Below, piece by piece: positions 34,181-44,300 of a DNA stretch of 64,000 nucleotides. The notes below the pieces were generated by a model, which saw only the letters and a list, made by a program, of their open reading frames with translations, did no database searches and was not told the origin of the DNA. The translations under genes and the position numbers were made by a program. The stretch's first letter is position 1; every line of letters starts with the position of its first letter. Origin of the DNA: Bacteroides helcogenes P 36-108 (lineage in GTDB: Bacteria; Bacteroidota; Bacteroidia; Bacteroidales; Bacteroidaceae); the NCBI RefSeq assembly GCF_000186225.1, contig NC_014933.1:2542001-2606000 (forward strand), given 5' to 3'.

Positions 34181-37100
34181 ATGAAAGAAAACAATATAAA
34201 GAAAGTCCTGCTGCTCGGCTCCGGCGCACTGAAAATCGGTGAGGCGGGAGAGTTCGACTACTCCGGCTCGCAGGCACTCAAGGCACTGAAGGAGGAAGGC
34301 ATCCAGACCATCCTCATCAATCCCAACATCGCCACCGTGCAGACTTCGGAAGGCGTGGCCGACCAGATTTACTTCCTGCCCGTCACCCCTTACTTTGTGG
34401 AGAAAGTCATCGAGAAGGAACGCCCCGACGGTGTGATGCTCGCCTTTGGCGGACAGACGGCTTTGAACTGCGGTGTGGCGCTCTACAAAGACGGCATCTT
34501 CGAGAAATACGGCGTGAAGGTGCTCGGCACGCCCGTGCAGGCCATTATCGACACCGAAGACCGCGAAATCTTTGTGCATAAACTGAATGAGATTGACGTA
34601 CACACCATCAAGAGTGAGGCTGTGGAGAATGTCGTTGATGCCCGCCGTGCCGCCCGTGAACTGGGTTATCCCGTCATTGTCCGTGCTGCCTACGCCCTCG
34701 GCGGACTGGGTTCGGGCTTCTGTGACAATGAAGAAGAACTGAACGTGCTGGTGGAGAAAGCCTTCTCCTTCTCCCCGCAGGTGTTGGTGGAGAAATCCCT
34801 GCGCGGCTGGAAAGAGGTGGAATACGAGGTGGTGCGCGACCGCTTTGACAACTGCATCACCGTCTGCAACATGGAGAACTTCGACCCCCTGGGCATCCAT
34901 ACCGGCGAGTCCATCGTCATTGCTCCCTCGCAGACGTTGAGCAACTCCGACTACCACAAACTGCGTGAACTTGCCATCCGCATCATCCGCCACATCGGTA
35001 TCGTGGGCGAGTGCAACGTGCAGTATGCCTACGACCCGATGAGCGAAGATTACCGCGTTATCGAAGTAAATGCCCGCTTGAGCCGTTCCTCTGCATTGGC
35101 CTCTAAAGCAACCGGTTATCCGCTTGCCTTTGTAGCCGCCAAGCTTGGTTTGGGCTACGGCTTGTTCGACTTGAAGAACTCCGTCACCAAGACCACCAGC
35201 GCATTCTTTGAACCTGCATTAGACTACGTGGTCTGCAAAATCCCCCGTTGGGATTTGGGCAAGTTTCACGGCGTAGATAAGGAGTTGGGCTCCTCCATGA
35301 AGTCCGTGGGCGAGGTGATGGCCATCGGCCGTACCTTTGAAGAAGCCATTCAGAAAGGACTCCGCATGATAGGGCAGGGTATGCACGGTTTTGTGCAGAA
35401 CAAAGAGCTTGTCATTCCCGACATCGACAAGGCGCTGCGCGAGCCTACCGACAAGCGCATCTTCGTCATCTCCAAAGCATTCCGTGCCGGATATACCGTT
35501 GACCAGATACACGAGCTGACCAAGATTGACAAGTGGTTCCTGGAGAAGCTGATGAACATCATGAACACCTCGAAGGAACTGGAATTGTGGGGCAACAACC
35601 ACAAGCAGATTGCCGACCTGCCCGACGACCTCCTGAAGAAAGCCAAAGTGCAGGGCTTCTCCGACTTCCAGATAGCCCGCGCCATCAGCTTTGAGGGCGA
35701 CTTGGAGGACGGCATCCTTTACGTGCGCAACCACCGCAAGGGGCGTGGCATCTTGCCCGTAGTGAAGCAGATTGACACCCTTGCCGCCGAATATCCCGCA
35801 CAGACCAACTATCTGTATCTGACGTACAGCGGCACGGCCAACGATGTTCACTACTTGGGCGACAAGAAGAGCATCGTCGTTCTCGGTTCGGGTGCTTACC
35901 GCATCGGTTCCTCGGTAGAATTCGACTGGTGCGGCGTGCAGGCGCTCAACACCATCCGCAAGGAGGGCTACCGCAGCGTGATGATAAACTACAACCCCGA
36001 AACCGTATCTACGGACTATGATATGTGCGACCGCCTCTACTTCGATGAGCTTACCTTTGAGCGTGTGATGGATATTCTCGAACTGGAGAATCCGCACGGT
36101 GTCATTGTCTCTACCGGCGGCCAGATACCGAACAACCTCGCCATGCGCCTCGACGAGCAGCAAGTGCCTATCCTCGGTACGAGTGCCAAGAACATTGACA
36201 ATGCCGAAGACCGCGACAAGTTTTCCGCCATGCTGGACCGCATCGGCGTGGACCAGCCCGAATGGAGCGCACTGACTTCATTGGAAGACATCAATGCTTT
36301 TGTAGATAAAGTAGGTTTCCCGGTATTGGTGCGCCCGTCCTACGTGCTCTCCGGAGCTGCCATGAATGTTTGCTCCAATCAAGAGGAACTGGAACGCTTC
36401 CTACAGTTGGCGGCAAATGTCAGCAAGAAGCATCCGGTTGTGGTAAGCCAGTTCATCGAACATGCCAAAGAGGTGGAGATGGACGCGGTGGCGCAGAATG
36501 GTGAAATCATCGCCTACGCCATCAGTGAGCACATCGAGTTTGCGGGTGTACATTCCGGTGACGCTACTATCCAGTTCCCGCCGCAGAAGCTGTATGTGGA
36601 GACGGTGCGCCGCATCAAGCGCATCAGTCGCGAGATTGCACGCGAACTGCAAATCTCCGGCCCGTTCAACATCCAGTACCTCGCCCGTGAGAACGACATC
36701 AAGGTGATAGAGTGCAACCTCCGCGCCAGCCGTTCGTTCCCGTTCGTCAGCAAGGTATTGAAGATAAACCTCATCGAATTGGCAACGAAAGTAATGCTCG
36801 GCATCCCCGTGCAGAAACCGGACAAGAACCTCTTCGACCTGGATTATGTAGGTATCAAAGCCTCTCAGTTCTCTTTCAACCGCTTGCAGAAAGCCGACCC
36901 GGTGTTAGGTGTGGACATGGCATCTACGGGTGAGGTGGGATGTATCGGCAATGACACTTCCTGCGCCATCCTCAAGGCGATGCTTTCGGTAGGTTACCGC
37001 ATCCCGAAGAAGAACATCCTGCTTTCTACGGGTACTCCCAAGCAGAAAGTGGAGATGCTTTCCGCAGCCCGCCTGCTTCAGAAGAAAGGTTATAATATCT

Positions 37101-37414
37101 TTGCCACCGGCGGCAGCAGCAACTTCCTTACGGAGAATGGGGTGGAGAATACGCGCGTCTATTGGCCCAGCGAACCGGACAAGCAGCCGCAAGCACTCGA
37201 CATGCTCCACAAGAAGGAGATTGATATGGTAGTAAATATCCCGAAGAACCTCACTGTCGGCGAGTTGGATAACGGCTATAAGATACGCCGCGCCGCCATC
37301 GACCTCAACATTCCGTTGATTACGAATGCCCGTCTGGCGAGTGCTTTCATCAATGCATTCTGTACGATGAGTGTGGATGATATCGCTATCAAATCGTGGG
37401 AGGAGTATAAATAG
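34181..37414 (+). CDS. carB: Carbamoyl-phosphate synthase large subunit
   Basis: A 1077-residue CarB of normal length with two homologous ATP-grasp halves. The first half shows 'LLLGSGALKIGEAGEFDYSG' and 'EYEVVRDRFDNCITVCNMEN', the second 'VVLGSGAYRIGSSVEFDWCG'. The C-terminal allosteric MGS-like domain starts near residue 940 ('LLSTGTPKQKVEMLSAARL'). It makes carbamoyl phosphate for arginine and pyrimidines with ammonia from CarA. It is the last gene of the glmS-remnant, purF-like, carA, carB run. Confidence 0.96.
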   Translation: MKENNIKKVLLLGSGALKIGEAGEFDYSGSQALKALKEEGIQTILINPNIATVQTSEGVADQIYFLPVTPYFVEKVIEKERPDGVMLAFGGQTALNCGVALYKDGIFEKYGVKVLGTPVQAIIDTEDREIFVHKLNEIDVHTIKSEAVENVVDARRAARELGYPVIVRAAYALGGLGSGFCDNEEELNVLVEKAFSFSPQVLVEKSLRGWKEVEYEVVRDRFDNCITVCNMENFDPLGIHTGESIVIAPSQTLSNSDYHKLRELAIRIIRHIGIVGECNVQYAYDPMSEDYRVIEVNARLSRSSALASKATGYPLAFVAAKLGLGYGLFDLKNSVTKTTSAFFEPALDYVVCKIPRWDLGKFHGVDKELGSSMKSVGEVMAIGRTFEEAIQKGLRMIGQGMHGFVQNKELVIPDIDKALREPTDKRIFVISKAFRAGYTVDQIHELTKIDKWFLEKLMNIMNTSKELELWGNNHKQIADLPDDLLKKAKVQGFSDFQIARAISFEGDLEDGILYVRNHRKGRGILPVVKQIDTLAAEYPAQTNYLYLTYSGTANDVHYLGDKKSIVVLGSGAYRIGSSVEFDWCGVQALNTIRKEGYRSVMINYNPETVSTDYDMCDRLYFDELTFERVMDILELENPHGVIVSTGGQIPNNLAMRLDEQQVPILGTSAKNIDNAEDRDKFSAMLDRIGVDQPEWSALTSLEDINAFVDKVGFPVLVRPSYVLSGAAMNVCSNQEELERFLQLAANVSKKHPVVVSQFIEHAKEVEMDAVAQNGEIIAYAISEHIEFAGVHSGDATIQFPPQKLYVETVRRIKRISREIARELQISGPFNIQYLARENDIKVIECNLRASRSFPFVSKVLKINLIELATKVMLGIPVQKPDKNLFDLDYVGIKASQFSFNRLQKADPVLGVDMASTGEVGCIGNDTSCAILKAMLSVGYRIPKKNILLSTGTPKQKVEMLSAARLLQKKGYNIFATGGSSNFLTENGVENTRVYWPSEPDKQPQALDMLHKKEIDMVVNIPKNLTVGELDNGYKIRRAAIDLNIPLITNARLASAFINAFCTMSVDDIAIKSWEEYK

Positions 37415-37457
37415 GCTGGCGCTTCGGTGTTCGCAATGACGCACGTCAGTGAGACGG

Positions 37458-37534
37458 ATGACGTATCCTGATAAGATAAATGACGCACTTCATCATTTGT
37501 GAAGTGCGTCATTTATCTTATCAGGATGCGTCAT
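37458..37534. terminator. 35-bp inverted repeat between convergent carB and tolC-like genes
   Basis: Arms 37458-37492 and 37500-37534 pair over 35 bases with a single mismatch (a G-U pair in RNA) and a 7-base loop. The right arm includes the stop codon of the outer membrane gene. It can end transcription from both sides. No U-tract follows on either strand, so it is not a textbook intrinsic terminator. Confidence 0.6.
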
Positions 37535-38901
37535 TTGCAACACTTGTCGTACAGAGCACCCGCAGCCTTCAAGTAGGCGATGTACTTGAGATATAGTTGA
37601 AAGCGGGCATCTACCTGCGTTTCGTATGCCTGTTGCCACAGGGCTTGCGCTTCCAGATGGTCGGACAGGGTTTCCAGGCCCACTTCATATTGGCTGCGGC
37701 TGACACGCATGTTTTCTTCTGCCTGTTGCAGTGAACGGTCGGAGAGTTCACTTTCCAGTTGGGCTTCATCGAGGTTGTTGGCGGCTTGTGTAAGTTCCAA
37801 TAACATTTGTTCGTTCATATTTTCCTGTTCAAGACGGGTTTGTTCCAGTTTGGCTTTGGCCGCACGCACCTTGTTGCTCCGTTCGCCGAAGTGGAACAGG
37901 GGGACGCTGACATTCAGGAATACCGAGAAGCTTCCTTTATCCAGCAAGTTCTGGTCGTTCAGTTCAAATCCGTGTATGTAGTCATACGAGCCTTTTATGC
38001 CGACTTTGGGAAGCAATTCGCTACGGTTTAATTTTACCTGTTGCCGGGCGATGGAGACTTGCTTGTTCAGGATGCCATATTCCGGACGGGCCGTGATGTC
38101 CGAGGTCTGCATGCTGAGATCTTGTCCTATTTCGGGAAAATCACCTGAGATGCGAATATCCGAGGTCAATGGCTTGCCGATGCAGTGGCAAAGGTTCATT
38201 GTGGCGAGGCGAAGGGCGTTTTCTGCTTTGCGGACGCCAAGTTCGCTTTCGTTCAGCTTCACCTGCACCTTCAATACGTCATTTTGCGGTTTCAATCCGT
38301 GGCGGCGTGCACTTTCCACATTCTTCATCAATTCCGAGAGAACTGCATTGTACTTGTCGGCAACCTTCTTTATCTCTTGTGCTTTTACAGCCTGTGCATA
38401 GGCCTGATCTGTCTTCAGAATGATTTCGGTGGCTGTCAGGGTTTCATTCATGTGTGCCATCTCCGTTCCCAGCAAAGCCATCTTATAGGCGGCACGGATT
38501 TTCCCGCCCATGTATAGTGGCTGTTCCACCTGTATGCCCCCTATATAAACAGTCCCTACCTTATAGTTCAGGTTTATACCTGGAAAATAGGCATATCCGC
38601 CATCAGGCACGAATTGTCCGGCCGCATTTGGCATGAGGGTGGGCAGATTACCTCCCGGTATGCCCAGGCTGCCGTCTGCCGTGCTGTAAATGCCCGTGCC
38701 GTTGGCGGTGAAGTTCGGGAAGAAGTTACCCCGGTAACTTTTGACTGTATAGCGGGCACTTTCTGTCTGTTTGGCCGAAGCGGCTATCTCTTTATTGTAT
38801 TTCAGTGCCATTTCCCTGCATTGTTCCAGACTCAGTACTTCTTGGGCGGAGAGGGAGAGGGCATACATCAGGGAAGCGAAGAAGATTATTCTCTTTTTCA
38901 T
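37531..38901 (-). CDS. TolC-family outer membrane efflux protein
   Basis: About 456 residues from the ATG at 38901 ('MKKRIIFFASLMYALSLSAQ', a signal peptide ending near residue 20). The frame is open upstream to 38925, but the signal peptide fixes the start. The body has the repeated coiled-coil layout of TolC-like trimers ('SLEQCREMALKYNKEI', 'NQLD'-like helices and the second repeat around 'ARPEYGILNKQVSIARQQ'). It forms the outer membrane channel of the RND pump encoded upstream on the same strand. Confidence 0.9.
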   Translation of the reverse strand: MKKRIIFFASLMYALSLSAQEVLSLEQCREMALKYNKEIAASAKQTESARYTVKSYRGNFFPNFTANGTGIYSTADGSLGIPGGNLPTLMPNAAGQFVPDGGYAYFPGINLNYKVGTVYIGGIQVEQPLYMGGKIRAAYKMALLGTEMAHMNETLTATEIILKTDQAYAQAVKAQEIKKVADKYNAVLSELMKNVESARRHGLKPQNDVLKVQVKLNESELGVRKAENALRLATMNLCHCIGKPLTSDIRISGDFPEIGQDLSMQTSDITARPEYGILNKQVSIARQQVKLNRSELLPKVGIKGSYDYIHGFELNDQNLLDKGSFSVFLNVSVPLFHFGERSNKVRAAKAKLEQTRLEQENMNEQMLLELTQAANNLDEAQLESELSDRSLQQAEENMRVSRSQYEVGLETLSDHLEAQALWQQAYETQVDARFQLYLKYIAYLKAAGALYDKCCK

Positions 38902-38921
38902 TGTTTCTGATTTGTTAATTA

Positions 38922-41900
38922 TCATTTGTCATTCTGCTTGATATGAAAAAACAGTGCATACAAAATAGGTATGAACAGCAAGGTTATCAGAGTACCGAAT
39001 GTCAGACCGCCCATGATGGATGCGGCGAGCGAGCCGAACATAGCGTCGGGCAGCAGAGGTATCATGCCGAGGATGGTGGTCAGTGCTGCCATCGTCACGG
39101 GTCGCAGGCGACTTTGTGCGCTGTCTATCAGCGCCGTTATCGGCTCTACGCCTTGCCGGAGCTGTGAGGTAATTTCATCCATCAGCACAATGCCGTTCTT
39201 GATGAGCATACCTATCAGTCCCAATGTGCCTACGATGGCTACGAAGTTGAATGTCTTGCCCGTAAGCAGCATTACCGCCACCACCCCTACAATAATCATG
39301 GGAATGCAGCAGAAGATGATGAGAGGCTTGCGATAATCCTTGAACAGCATAATCAGAATGGCTATCATCAGGATAATGGCAAGTGGGAAATTCTTGAACA
39401 GGTACTTCATGGACTGGTCGCTGGCGCTCTTTTCGCCTTGCCAGTGCAGTGTATAGCCTTCGGGAAGTTCTATTTGTTCTATCTTCTGCGCAATGGTCTG
39501 ACGCGCCTTCTCCGTTTCTACGCCCGGGGCGGGGGAGCACTGCACACGCTGGCTGCGCTGTCCGTTGTAGCGCGGCACTACGGGGTCTTCCCAACGGATG
39601 TCGATGCTCTTGCTGATTTGTTTCAGCGGGGTGCTGCCCATCAGGCTTTCCACAAGCTCCTCTTTAGAGAGAGTGCCGGCTTTCAGTTTCACCATTGTCT
39701 CCTCATTCAGCAGTCCGTTCAGCGATGGCAACGAGGAGAATACTTGTGTATTGGCGAGGTCTTCTATGGGCTGTCCTTTTTCGTCCAGGCATTTCAGGTA
39801 GATGTTGTCCCTGTGTATGCCTTCGTAGAAGGCGCCGATAGGAATACCGCCGTTGGCCGATAGTAAGGACAGGCTCACGTCATTGCGGCTCAGTCCCAAA
39901 GTGCGGGCGGCGGCCTGATCATACTCAATGGAGAGCACAGGTATCTGCGGTTCCCAGTCGGTGGTGATGAGGCATACTTCGGGAGCGTTTTCCATGATAC
40001 TGCGTGCACGGTCTGCCAATTGGTGCAATACGGCAGGGTCAGGTCCCATGAACTGAGCCTCGATAGGGTATTTCTTGAACATCAGGTTGTATCGTTTCAT
40101 TTTGACATAGGCATCCGGATAGTGCCGGGTCAGATATGCCTGTATCTCTTCCATGTTTCTTACCAACTCGTCGGGAGAAGTGAAGTCTATGATAAGTTCT
40201 CCATAGGCCAGTGACGGGTTGGCAACGCTGCGTACCAGATTATAACGTCCCGGTGTTCCGCCGATGGAGGAGGTGACGTGGATCACCTCTTTGCGGGTTT
40301 TCAGGTAAGCTTCTATCTCTCTCAAATCCCGTGCTACCCGTGTGGAATTATTGCCTTCGGGCAATTTGTATTCCATATACAACTGGTCGTAAACCATGTC
40401 CGGGAAAAATCCCTGGCGCATATACCGGTAGCCGAAAGCCGATAATGTCAGGAGGGCAACCATGCCCATCACGAAGCTCCAACGGTGTGCCAGTCCGAAG
40501 CGTAGGGCAGTGCGCAGTGCGGCGTATGTACGTCCTTTATATTCCCGTTTTCCCGTGGCGCTGACTTCCGCTTTGGGATACAGCCTGCGGTTGGCCATCA
40601 GTGGCACGTGAACCAATGCCAACACCCAGCTCAATAGCAGAGATACAGCGAGAACAATGAAAAGGTCACGCGTATAGACTCCTGCCGTATCGGGTGACAT
40701 GAAGATGGGAAGGAAAGCTATGATGGCTATCAGAGTGGCTCCCAACAGAGGCATGGCTGTTTGCCGTCCTATGGCGGTCATTGCCTCCATCCTGTCCTTG
40801 CCGGCTTTCAGATCCACCAATATGCCGTCGATGATGACGATGGCATTGTCCACCAACATGCCCATCGCCAGTACGAATGCGGCGAGTGATACGCGCTGCA
40901 TGGTTCCGCCCGCAGTGTAAAGGAACAGGAATGAGCCAAAAACGGTGACTACGAGACTGATGCCGATGATGACACCGCTTTTGAAGCCCATGGCTATCAT
41001 CAGGATGAGCACGACAATGATTACAGATTCTATCAGGTTGATGATAAACGTTCCCAATGAAGCGCCTACACGTTCCGGCTGGTAGAATACTTTGTGGCAT
41101 TCCACGCCGGCGGGCAGGCGGGTTTCCTTGAGTTGTTTCAGTTTCTTTTCCACGGCGGCCCCCACCTTTACGATGTCCGATCCACTGGACGCTGCAACCA
41201 GAATGCCTTGTGCCCGTTCGCTGTCGAAAAACATTTCGTTGCGTGTAGGTTCCTCGTAGCCTTTTTCTATCCTGGCTATGTCGCGCATGCGCAGTTGGTC
41301 GTCGTCATGTCCCTGTATCAGCATGTTTCCGATGTCTTCTACCGTTTTGAACTTATCACTAACCGTTACGCGGATGCGGTTGTCTCCATTATCATAATAG
41401 CCGCTGTATGTAGTTTTGTTCTGTCCGTTCAGTGTGGCGAGAACCTCTGCCGGCTTCACACCTAAGTTTGCCATACGGTCTTGTAGCAGGGAGATATTTA
41501 TACATTCGGGACGTTTGCCATACAGTTCCACCCGATCCACACCTTCCATATCGCTGATTTCGCGTTTGATGAGCTCGGCGTAGTCGGACAGTTCCCGGTC
41601 ATTCAGTCCGTCGCCTGTCAGTGCATAGAACATGCCGAATACATTTCCGAAGTCGTCCTTGATAATAGGGGTGGCGGCTCCGTCGGGTAGCGAGGCGCGT
41701 GCATCATTCACCTTGCGGCGCAGCATGTCCCAACATTGTTCCACTTCTTCATCCTTGGTAGTGGTGGTCAACTCTATCTGAATCAGGGAAAGGTCGTTGA
41801 AGGAATAGCTCTCCACATTGTCTATATTACCCATGCTGTGGATGCTTTTTTCCAGTACATCCGTTACTTCCAGTTCTACTTGGTGGGCCGAGGCGCCAGG

Positions 41901-42053
41901 ATAGGTAGTCACCACCATGGCAAGTTTCACTTTTATCTCAGGGTCTTCCAGCTTGCTCATTTCGTAACAGGAGTAGGCTCCGCCCAACAGCAGCACTGCT
42001 ATCAGGAAGTAAATCAGGTTACGGTTCTGAAATGCCCATTTACTTATATCCAT
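38922..42053 (-). CDS. RND efflux pump inner-membrane subunit (AcrB/MexB class)
   Basis: A 1043-residue HAE-type RND transporter of usual length with twelve expected membrane segments and two large periplasmic loops. Recognisable parts are 'YPGASAHQVELEVTDVLEKS', 'AAFVLAMGMLVDNAIVIIDGI' (TM4 with the proton-relay Asp region), 'LLGATLIAIIAFLPIFMSP' and 'GTLGLIGMLIKNGIVLMDEI' in the second half. It exports drugs or envelope compounds using proton motive force. Substrate not predictable. It lies between adaptor and outer membrane channel genes. Confidence 0.95.
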   Translation of the reverse strand: MDISKWAFQNRNLIYFLIAVLLLGGAYSCYEMSKLEDPEIKVKLAMVVTTYPGASAHQVELEVTDVLEKSIHSMGNIDNVESYSFNDLSLIQIELTTTTKDEEVEQCWDMLRRKVNDARASLPDGAATPIIKDDFGNVFGMFYALTGDGLNDRELSDYAELIKREISDMEGVDRVELYGKRPECINISLLQDRMANLGVKPAEVLATLNGQNKTTYSGYYDNGDNRIRVTVSDKFKTVEDIGNMLIQGHDDDQLRMRDIARIEKGYEEPTRNEMFFDSERAQGILVAASSGSDIVKVGAAVEKKLKQLKETRLPAGVECHKVFYQPERVGASLGTFIINLIESVIIVVLILMIAMGFKSGVIIGISLVVTVFGSFLFLYTAGGTMQRVSLAAFVLAMGMLVDNAIVIIDGILVDLKAGKDRMEAMTAIGRQTAMPLLGATLIAIIAFLPIFMSPDTAGVYTRDLFIVLAVSLLLSWVLALVHVPLMANRRLYPKAEVSATGKREYKGRTYAALRTALRFGLAHRWSFVMGMVALLTLSAFGYRYMRQGFFPDMVYDQLYMEYKLPEGNNSTRVARDLREIEAYLKTRKEVIHVTSSIGGTPGRYNLVRSVANPSLAYGELIIDFTSPDELVRNMEEIQAYLTRHYPDAYVKMKRYNLMFKKYPIEAQFMGPDPAVLHQLADRARSIMENAPEVCLITTDWEPQIPVLSIEYDQAAARTLGLSRNDVSLSLLSANGGIPIGAFYEGIHRDNIYLKCLDEKGQPIEDLANTQVFSSLPSLNGLLNEETMVKLKAGTLSKEELVESLMGSTPLKQISKSIDIRWEDPVVPRYNGQRSQRVQCSPAPGVETEKARQTIAQKIEQIELPEGYTLHWQGEKSASDQSMKYLFKNFPLAIILMIAILIMLFKDYRKPLIIFCCIPMIIVGVVAVMLLTGKTFNFVAIVGTLGLIGMLIKNGIVLMDEITSQLRQGVEPITALIDSAQSRLRPVTMAALTTILGMIPLLPDAMFGSLAASIMGGLTFGTLITLLFIPILYALFFHIKQNDK

Positions 42054-42085
42054 TGTTTTTAATGATTAATGGTTAGTGATTGGTT

Positions 42086-43153
42086 TTACAGCAATCTTCC
42101 GACATTGGTTTGTGCGGCAGGGGTGAGAGGCTTCACCGTTTCCCCGTCTTTAATGTGGTGCACTCCGGAAGCGACAACCGGTTCGCCCGGTTTCAGATAT
42201 TCGGAGCTGATCAGGCTGCGCCCGTTGCTTGTCAGATGCAGGAGGGTGACTTCGCGGCTGCTCACTTTGTTGTCTGACGGATTATATACAAATACGTGTG
42301 CCTTGCCGTCTTTTTGCAGAACGGCGCCACTGGGGACAGACAACCGGAGTGAGTTTTCCTTGTCACAATAAATGGTAACCATCGTATTCATTCCCGGAGA
42401 GGGCATCGGCTGTTTGCCGGCAAGCAGTTGCAGCCGCACGGTGTATAGCTGGTTGGCATTGGCTTTGGGCGTGATGCTTATCAACTTCAACGGATAGGTC
42501 TTTCCCGGATATATATCGAATGTACAATGATAATTACTGAATTGCCTGCGCCGGATATATTCTGCTGCCGGGAGGTTGATCTCTACTTCGGGCATTCCGC
42601 CGCTTATCATGGAGAGGACCGGCATTCCCGCAGCTATTGTTTCGTGAGCTTCGAACAGCCGTTTCTGTATAAAGCCGTTGAAAGGGGCATAGAGGCGGGT
42701 ATATTCCAGTTGGTCTTTGTGGTGTTGGTATTTGGCTGTAATCTGTTTCAATCCATACACGGCTTTGTCGTTGGCGCTGGGAGTAGTTCCATTGTCTTTG
42801 TAGAGTGCCATGACACGTTCCGCATCGGCTTTTATTTGCCGGTATTCGGCTTCGGTGGCGTCTAATTGCACTTGGTAATCCGTCGGGTCCAGTTGGGCAA
42901 GCAGTTGTCCCTGGCGTACAGGTGCACCGTCTTCCACATAAATTTTTTGGATCGTTCCGCTTACTCTGAATGCAAGGCTGATGTCCTGTGCAGCTTTCAC
43001 TTTTCCGGGGTATTGCAGAAAAGTTCGTTCATCAGCCGAAGCTACCGTATCTATTTTTACCGTTTGTAAAGTTCCTGCATCTTGGGGCCGGTTGCTGCAG
43101 GAGCCCAGAGAGAACAAGGAAACACTTGCAAGAATCCAATAAATTTGTTTCAT
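42086..43153 (-). CDS. RND efflux periplasmic adaptor (membrane fusion) lipoprotein
   Basis: About 355 residues from the ATG at 43153. The frame continues upstream to 43870, but that part overlaps the AraC gene and lacks family features. A lipoprotein signal with 'LFSLGSC' puts the lipidated cysteine near residue 19. The body shows the barrel-sandwich halves ('AFRVSGTIQKIYVEDGAPVR' and 'RLYAPFNGFIQKRLFEAHE') and a helical hairpin between them. It joins the RND pump to the outer membrane channel. First gene of the efflux operon. Confidence 0.92.
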   Translation of the reverse strand: MKQIYWILASVSLFSLGSCSNRPQDAGTLQTVKIDTVASADERTFLQYPGKVKAAQDISLAFRVSGTIQKIYVEDGAPVRQGQLLAQLDPTDYQVQLDATEAEYRQIKADAERVMALYKDNGTTPSANDKAVYGLKQITAKYQHHKDQLEYTRLYAPFNGFIQKRLFEAHETIAAGMPVLSMISGGMPEVEINLPAAEYIRRRQFSNYHCTFDIYPGKTYPLKLISITPKANANQLYTVRLQLLAGKQPMPSPGMNTMVTIYCDKENSLRLSVPSGAVLQKDGKAHVFVYNPSDNKVSSREVTLLHLTSNGRSLISSEYLKPGEPVVASGVHHIKDGETVKPLTPAAQTNVGRLL

Positions 43154-43176
43154 AATTTCAGTCGTTAATATTCGAT

Positions 43177-43185
43177 GCAAAATTA
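43177..43185 (-). promoter_or_regulatory. -7 element of the efflux operon
   Basis: TAATTTTGC on the minus strand matches TAnnTTTGC, 24 bases before the adaptor's ATG. The -33 position has only a weak match. It lies in the 183-base divergent gap shared with the AraC-type regulator. Confidence 0.5.
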
Positions 43186-43336
43186 TCCCGTTATCATCTG
43201 TTAGAAAAGGTCGATATGAATTATAAATTGTTCTATTTGTATATTTATATCCGGAGTTATACTGAAATATTCGGCTATTTGTATTTATTTTGCATTTCGG
43301 TGGTGATAAAACTCCGTAATGAATCTTTAGAATAAT

Positions 43337-44209
43337 ATGCTCGACAGACAGATACCTTTTCGTTTTATTCCGATGACGGGTGAAGTTTCCCGTTTCTTTT
43401 GTGACGGACAGATTATTTCGACCCTCGACCAATGCGGGCTTTTCCTTTGCCGCCGTGGTGAAATAGAAGTTTCTTTGGCAGATAAGACCTACCATATAAC
43501 ACGGGGAGACATGTATATCTACATGGCTTCCACTTTGGTGCGTCTGTTGCATAGAAGTGAAGATGCTGAAGGCATTATGGTAGAAGTGGATATCAACTAT
43601 GTCATTCCCATAGTCAACAGGGTGATGAATGTTGAAAATCTGCTTTTTCTGCGCGAGCATCCTTGTACGTCCTTGCAGGGTGAGCAATTCAGGCATTTGG
43701 AATGTCTGATGGAAAGCCTTTATGAGAGGATAGAGACGGAGAATATTTCCGATATGCCCCGGCTGTGCGGAAACCTTACATTGGAGCTGCTCAAGTCTAT
43801 GGGGCAGACACTCTGTTATGAGGTATTGAATGTCTATTTTGCAAACCAGCCGTTGCAGCCTTTGCCACAAAGTAAGAAAGATTTGGTTTTCCAGAATTTC
43901 ATGCTGTCATTATTCCGCTATTACCGCCATGAACGGGATGTCGCTTTTTATGCCCGTATGCAGCATTTGGCTCCCCGCTATTTCTCTACCATTATAAAAG
44001 AGAAGTCGGGAAGCAATGCTTTGCAGTGGATTGTGCAGATGGTTATAACAGAGGCGAAACAACTGCTCGAAAGTTCGGATCTGAGTATAAAGGAAATTGC
44101 GGCACGGCTCAATTTCCCCACACAGTCTTTTTTTGGAAAATACTTCAAACAGTATGTAGGGACGTCACCGAAAGACTATCGGAACAATGTATTGGACAGG
44201 TATAAATAA
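43337..44209 (+). CDS. AraC-family transcriptional regulator
   Basis: A 290-residue regulator. The N-terminal two-thirds is a cupin-like sensing domain ('GLFLCRRGEIEVSLADKTY'). The C-terminus (about 190-290) is the AraC double helix-turn-helix with 'DLSIKEIAARLNFPTQSFFG' and 'YFKQYVGTSPKDYR'. It is divergent from the efflux operon with a short shared gap, so it probably controls that operon and itself (inference from position). The effector is unknown. Confidence 0.9.
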   Translation: MLDRQIPFRFIPMTGEVSRFFCDGQIISTLDQCGLFLCRRGEIEVSLADKTYHITRGDMYIYMASTLVRLLHRSEDAEGIMVEVDINYVIPIVNRVMNVENLLFLREHPCTSLQGEQFRHLECLMESLYERIETENISDMPRLCGNLTLELLKSMGQTLCYEVLNVYFANQPLQPLPQSKKDLVFQNFMLSLFRYYRHERDVAFYARMQHLAPRYFSTIIKEKSGSNALQWIVQMVITEAKQLLESSDLSIKEIAARLNFPTQSFFGKYFKQYVGTSPKDYRNNVLDRYK

Positions 44210-44300
44210 TTGCTTTCAGCAAGACCTTTGCTTCGAGAATGACTGCCTGGTTAGTCCGTTGCATAACTATAAGGAAGAAAAAGCTGTTGATTCCGGGAAA

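Noticed and set aside
35219..36163. Minus-strand 314-codon open frame in carB
   Set aside because: Antisense shadow of a highly conserved gene with skewed codon use.
42086..43870. A 594-residue adaptor protein starting at 43870
   Set aside because: The first 240 codons lie antisense to the AraC gene and show no family features. The lipoprotein signal at 43153 fixes the start.
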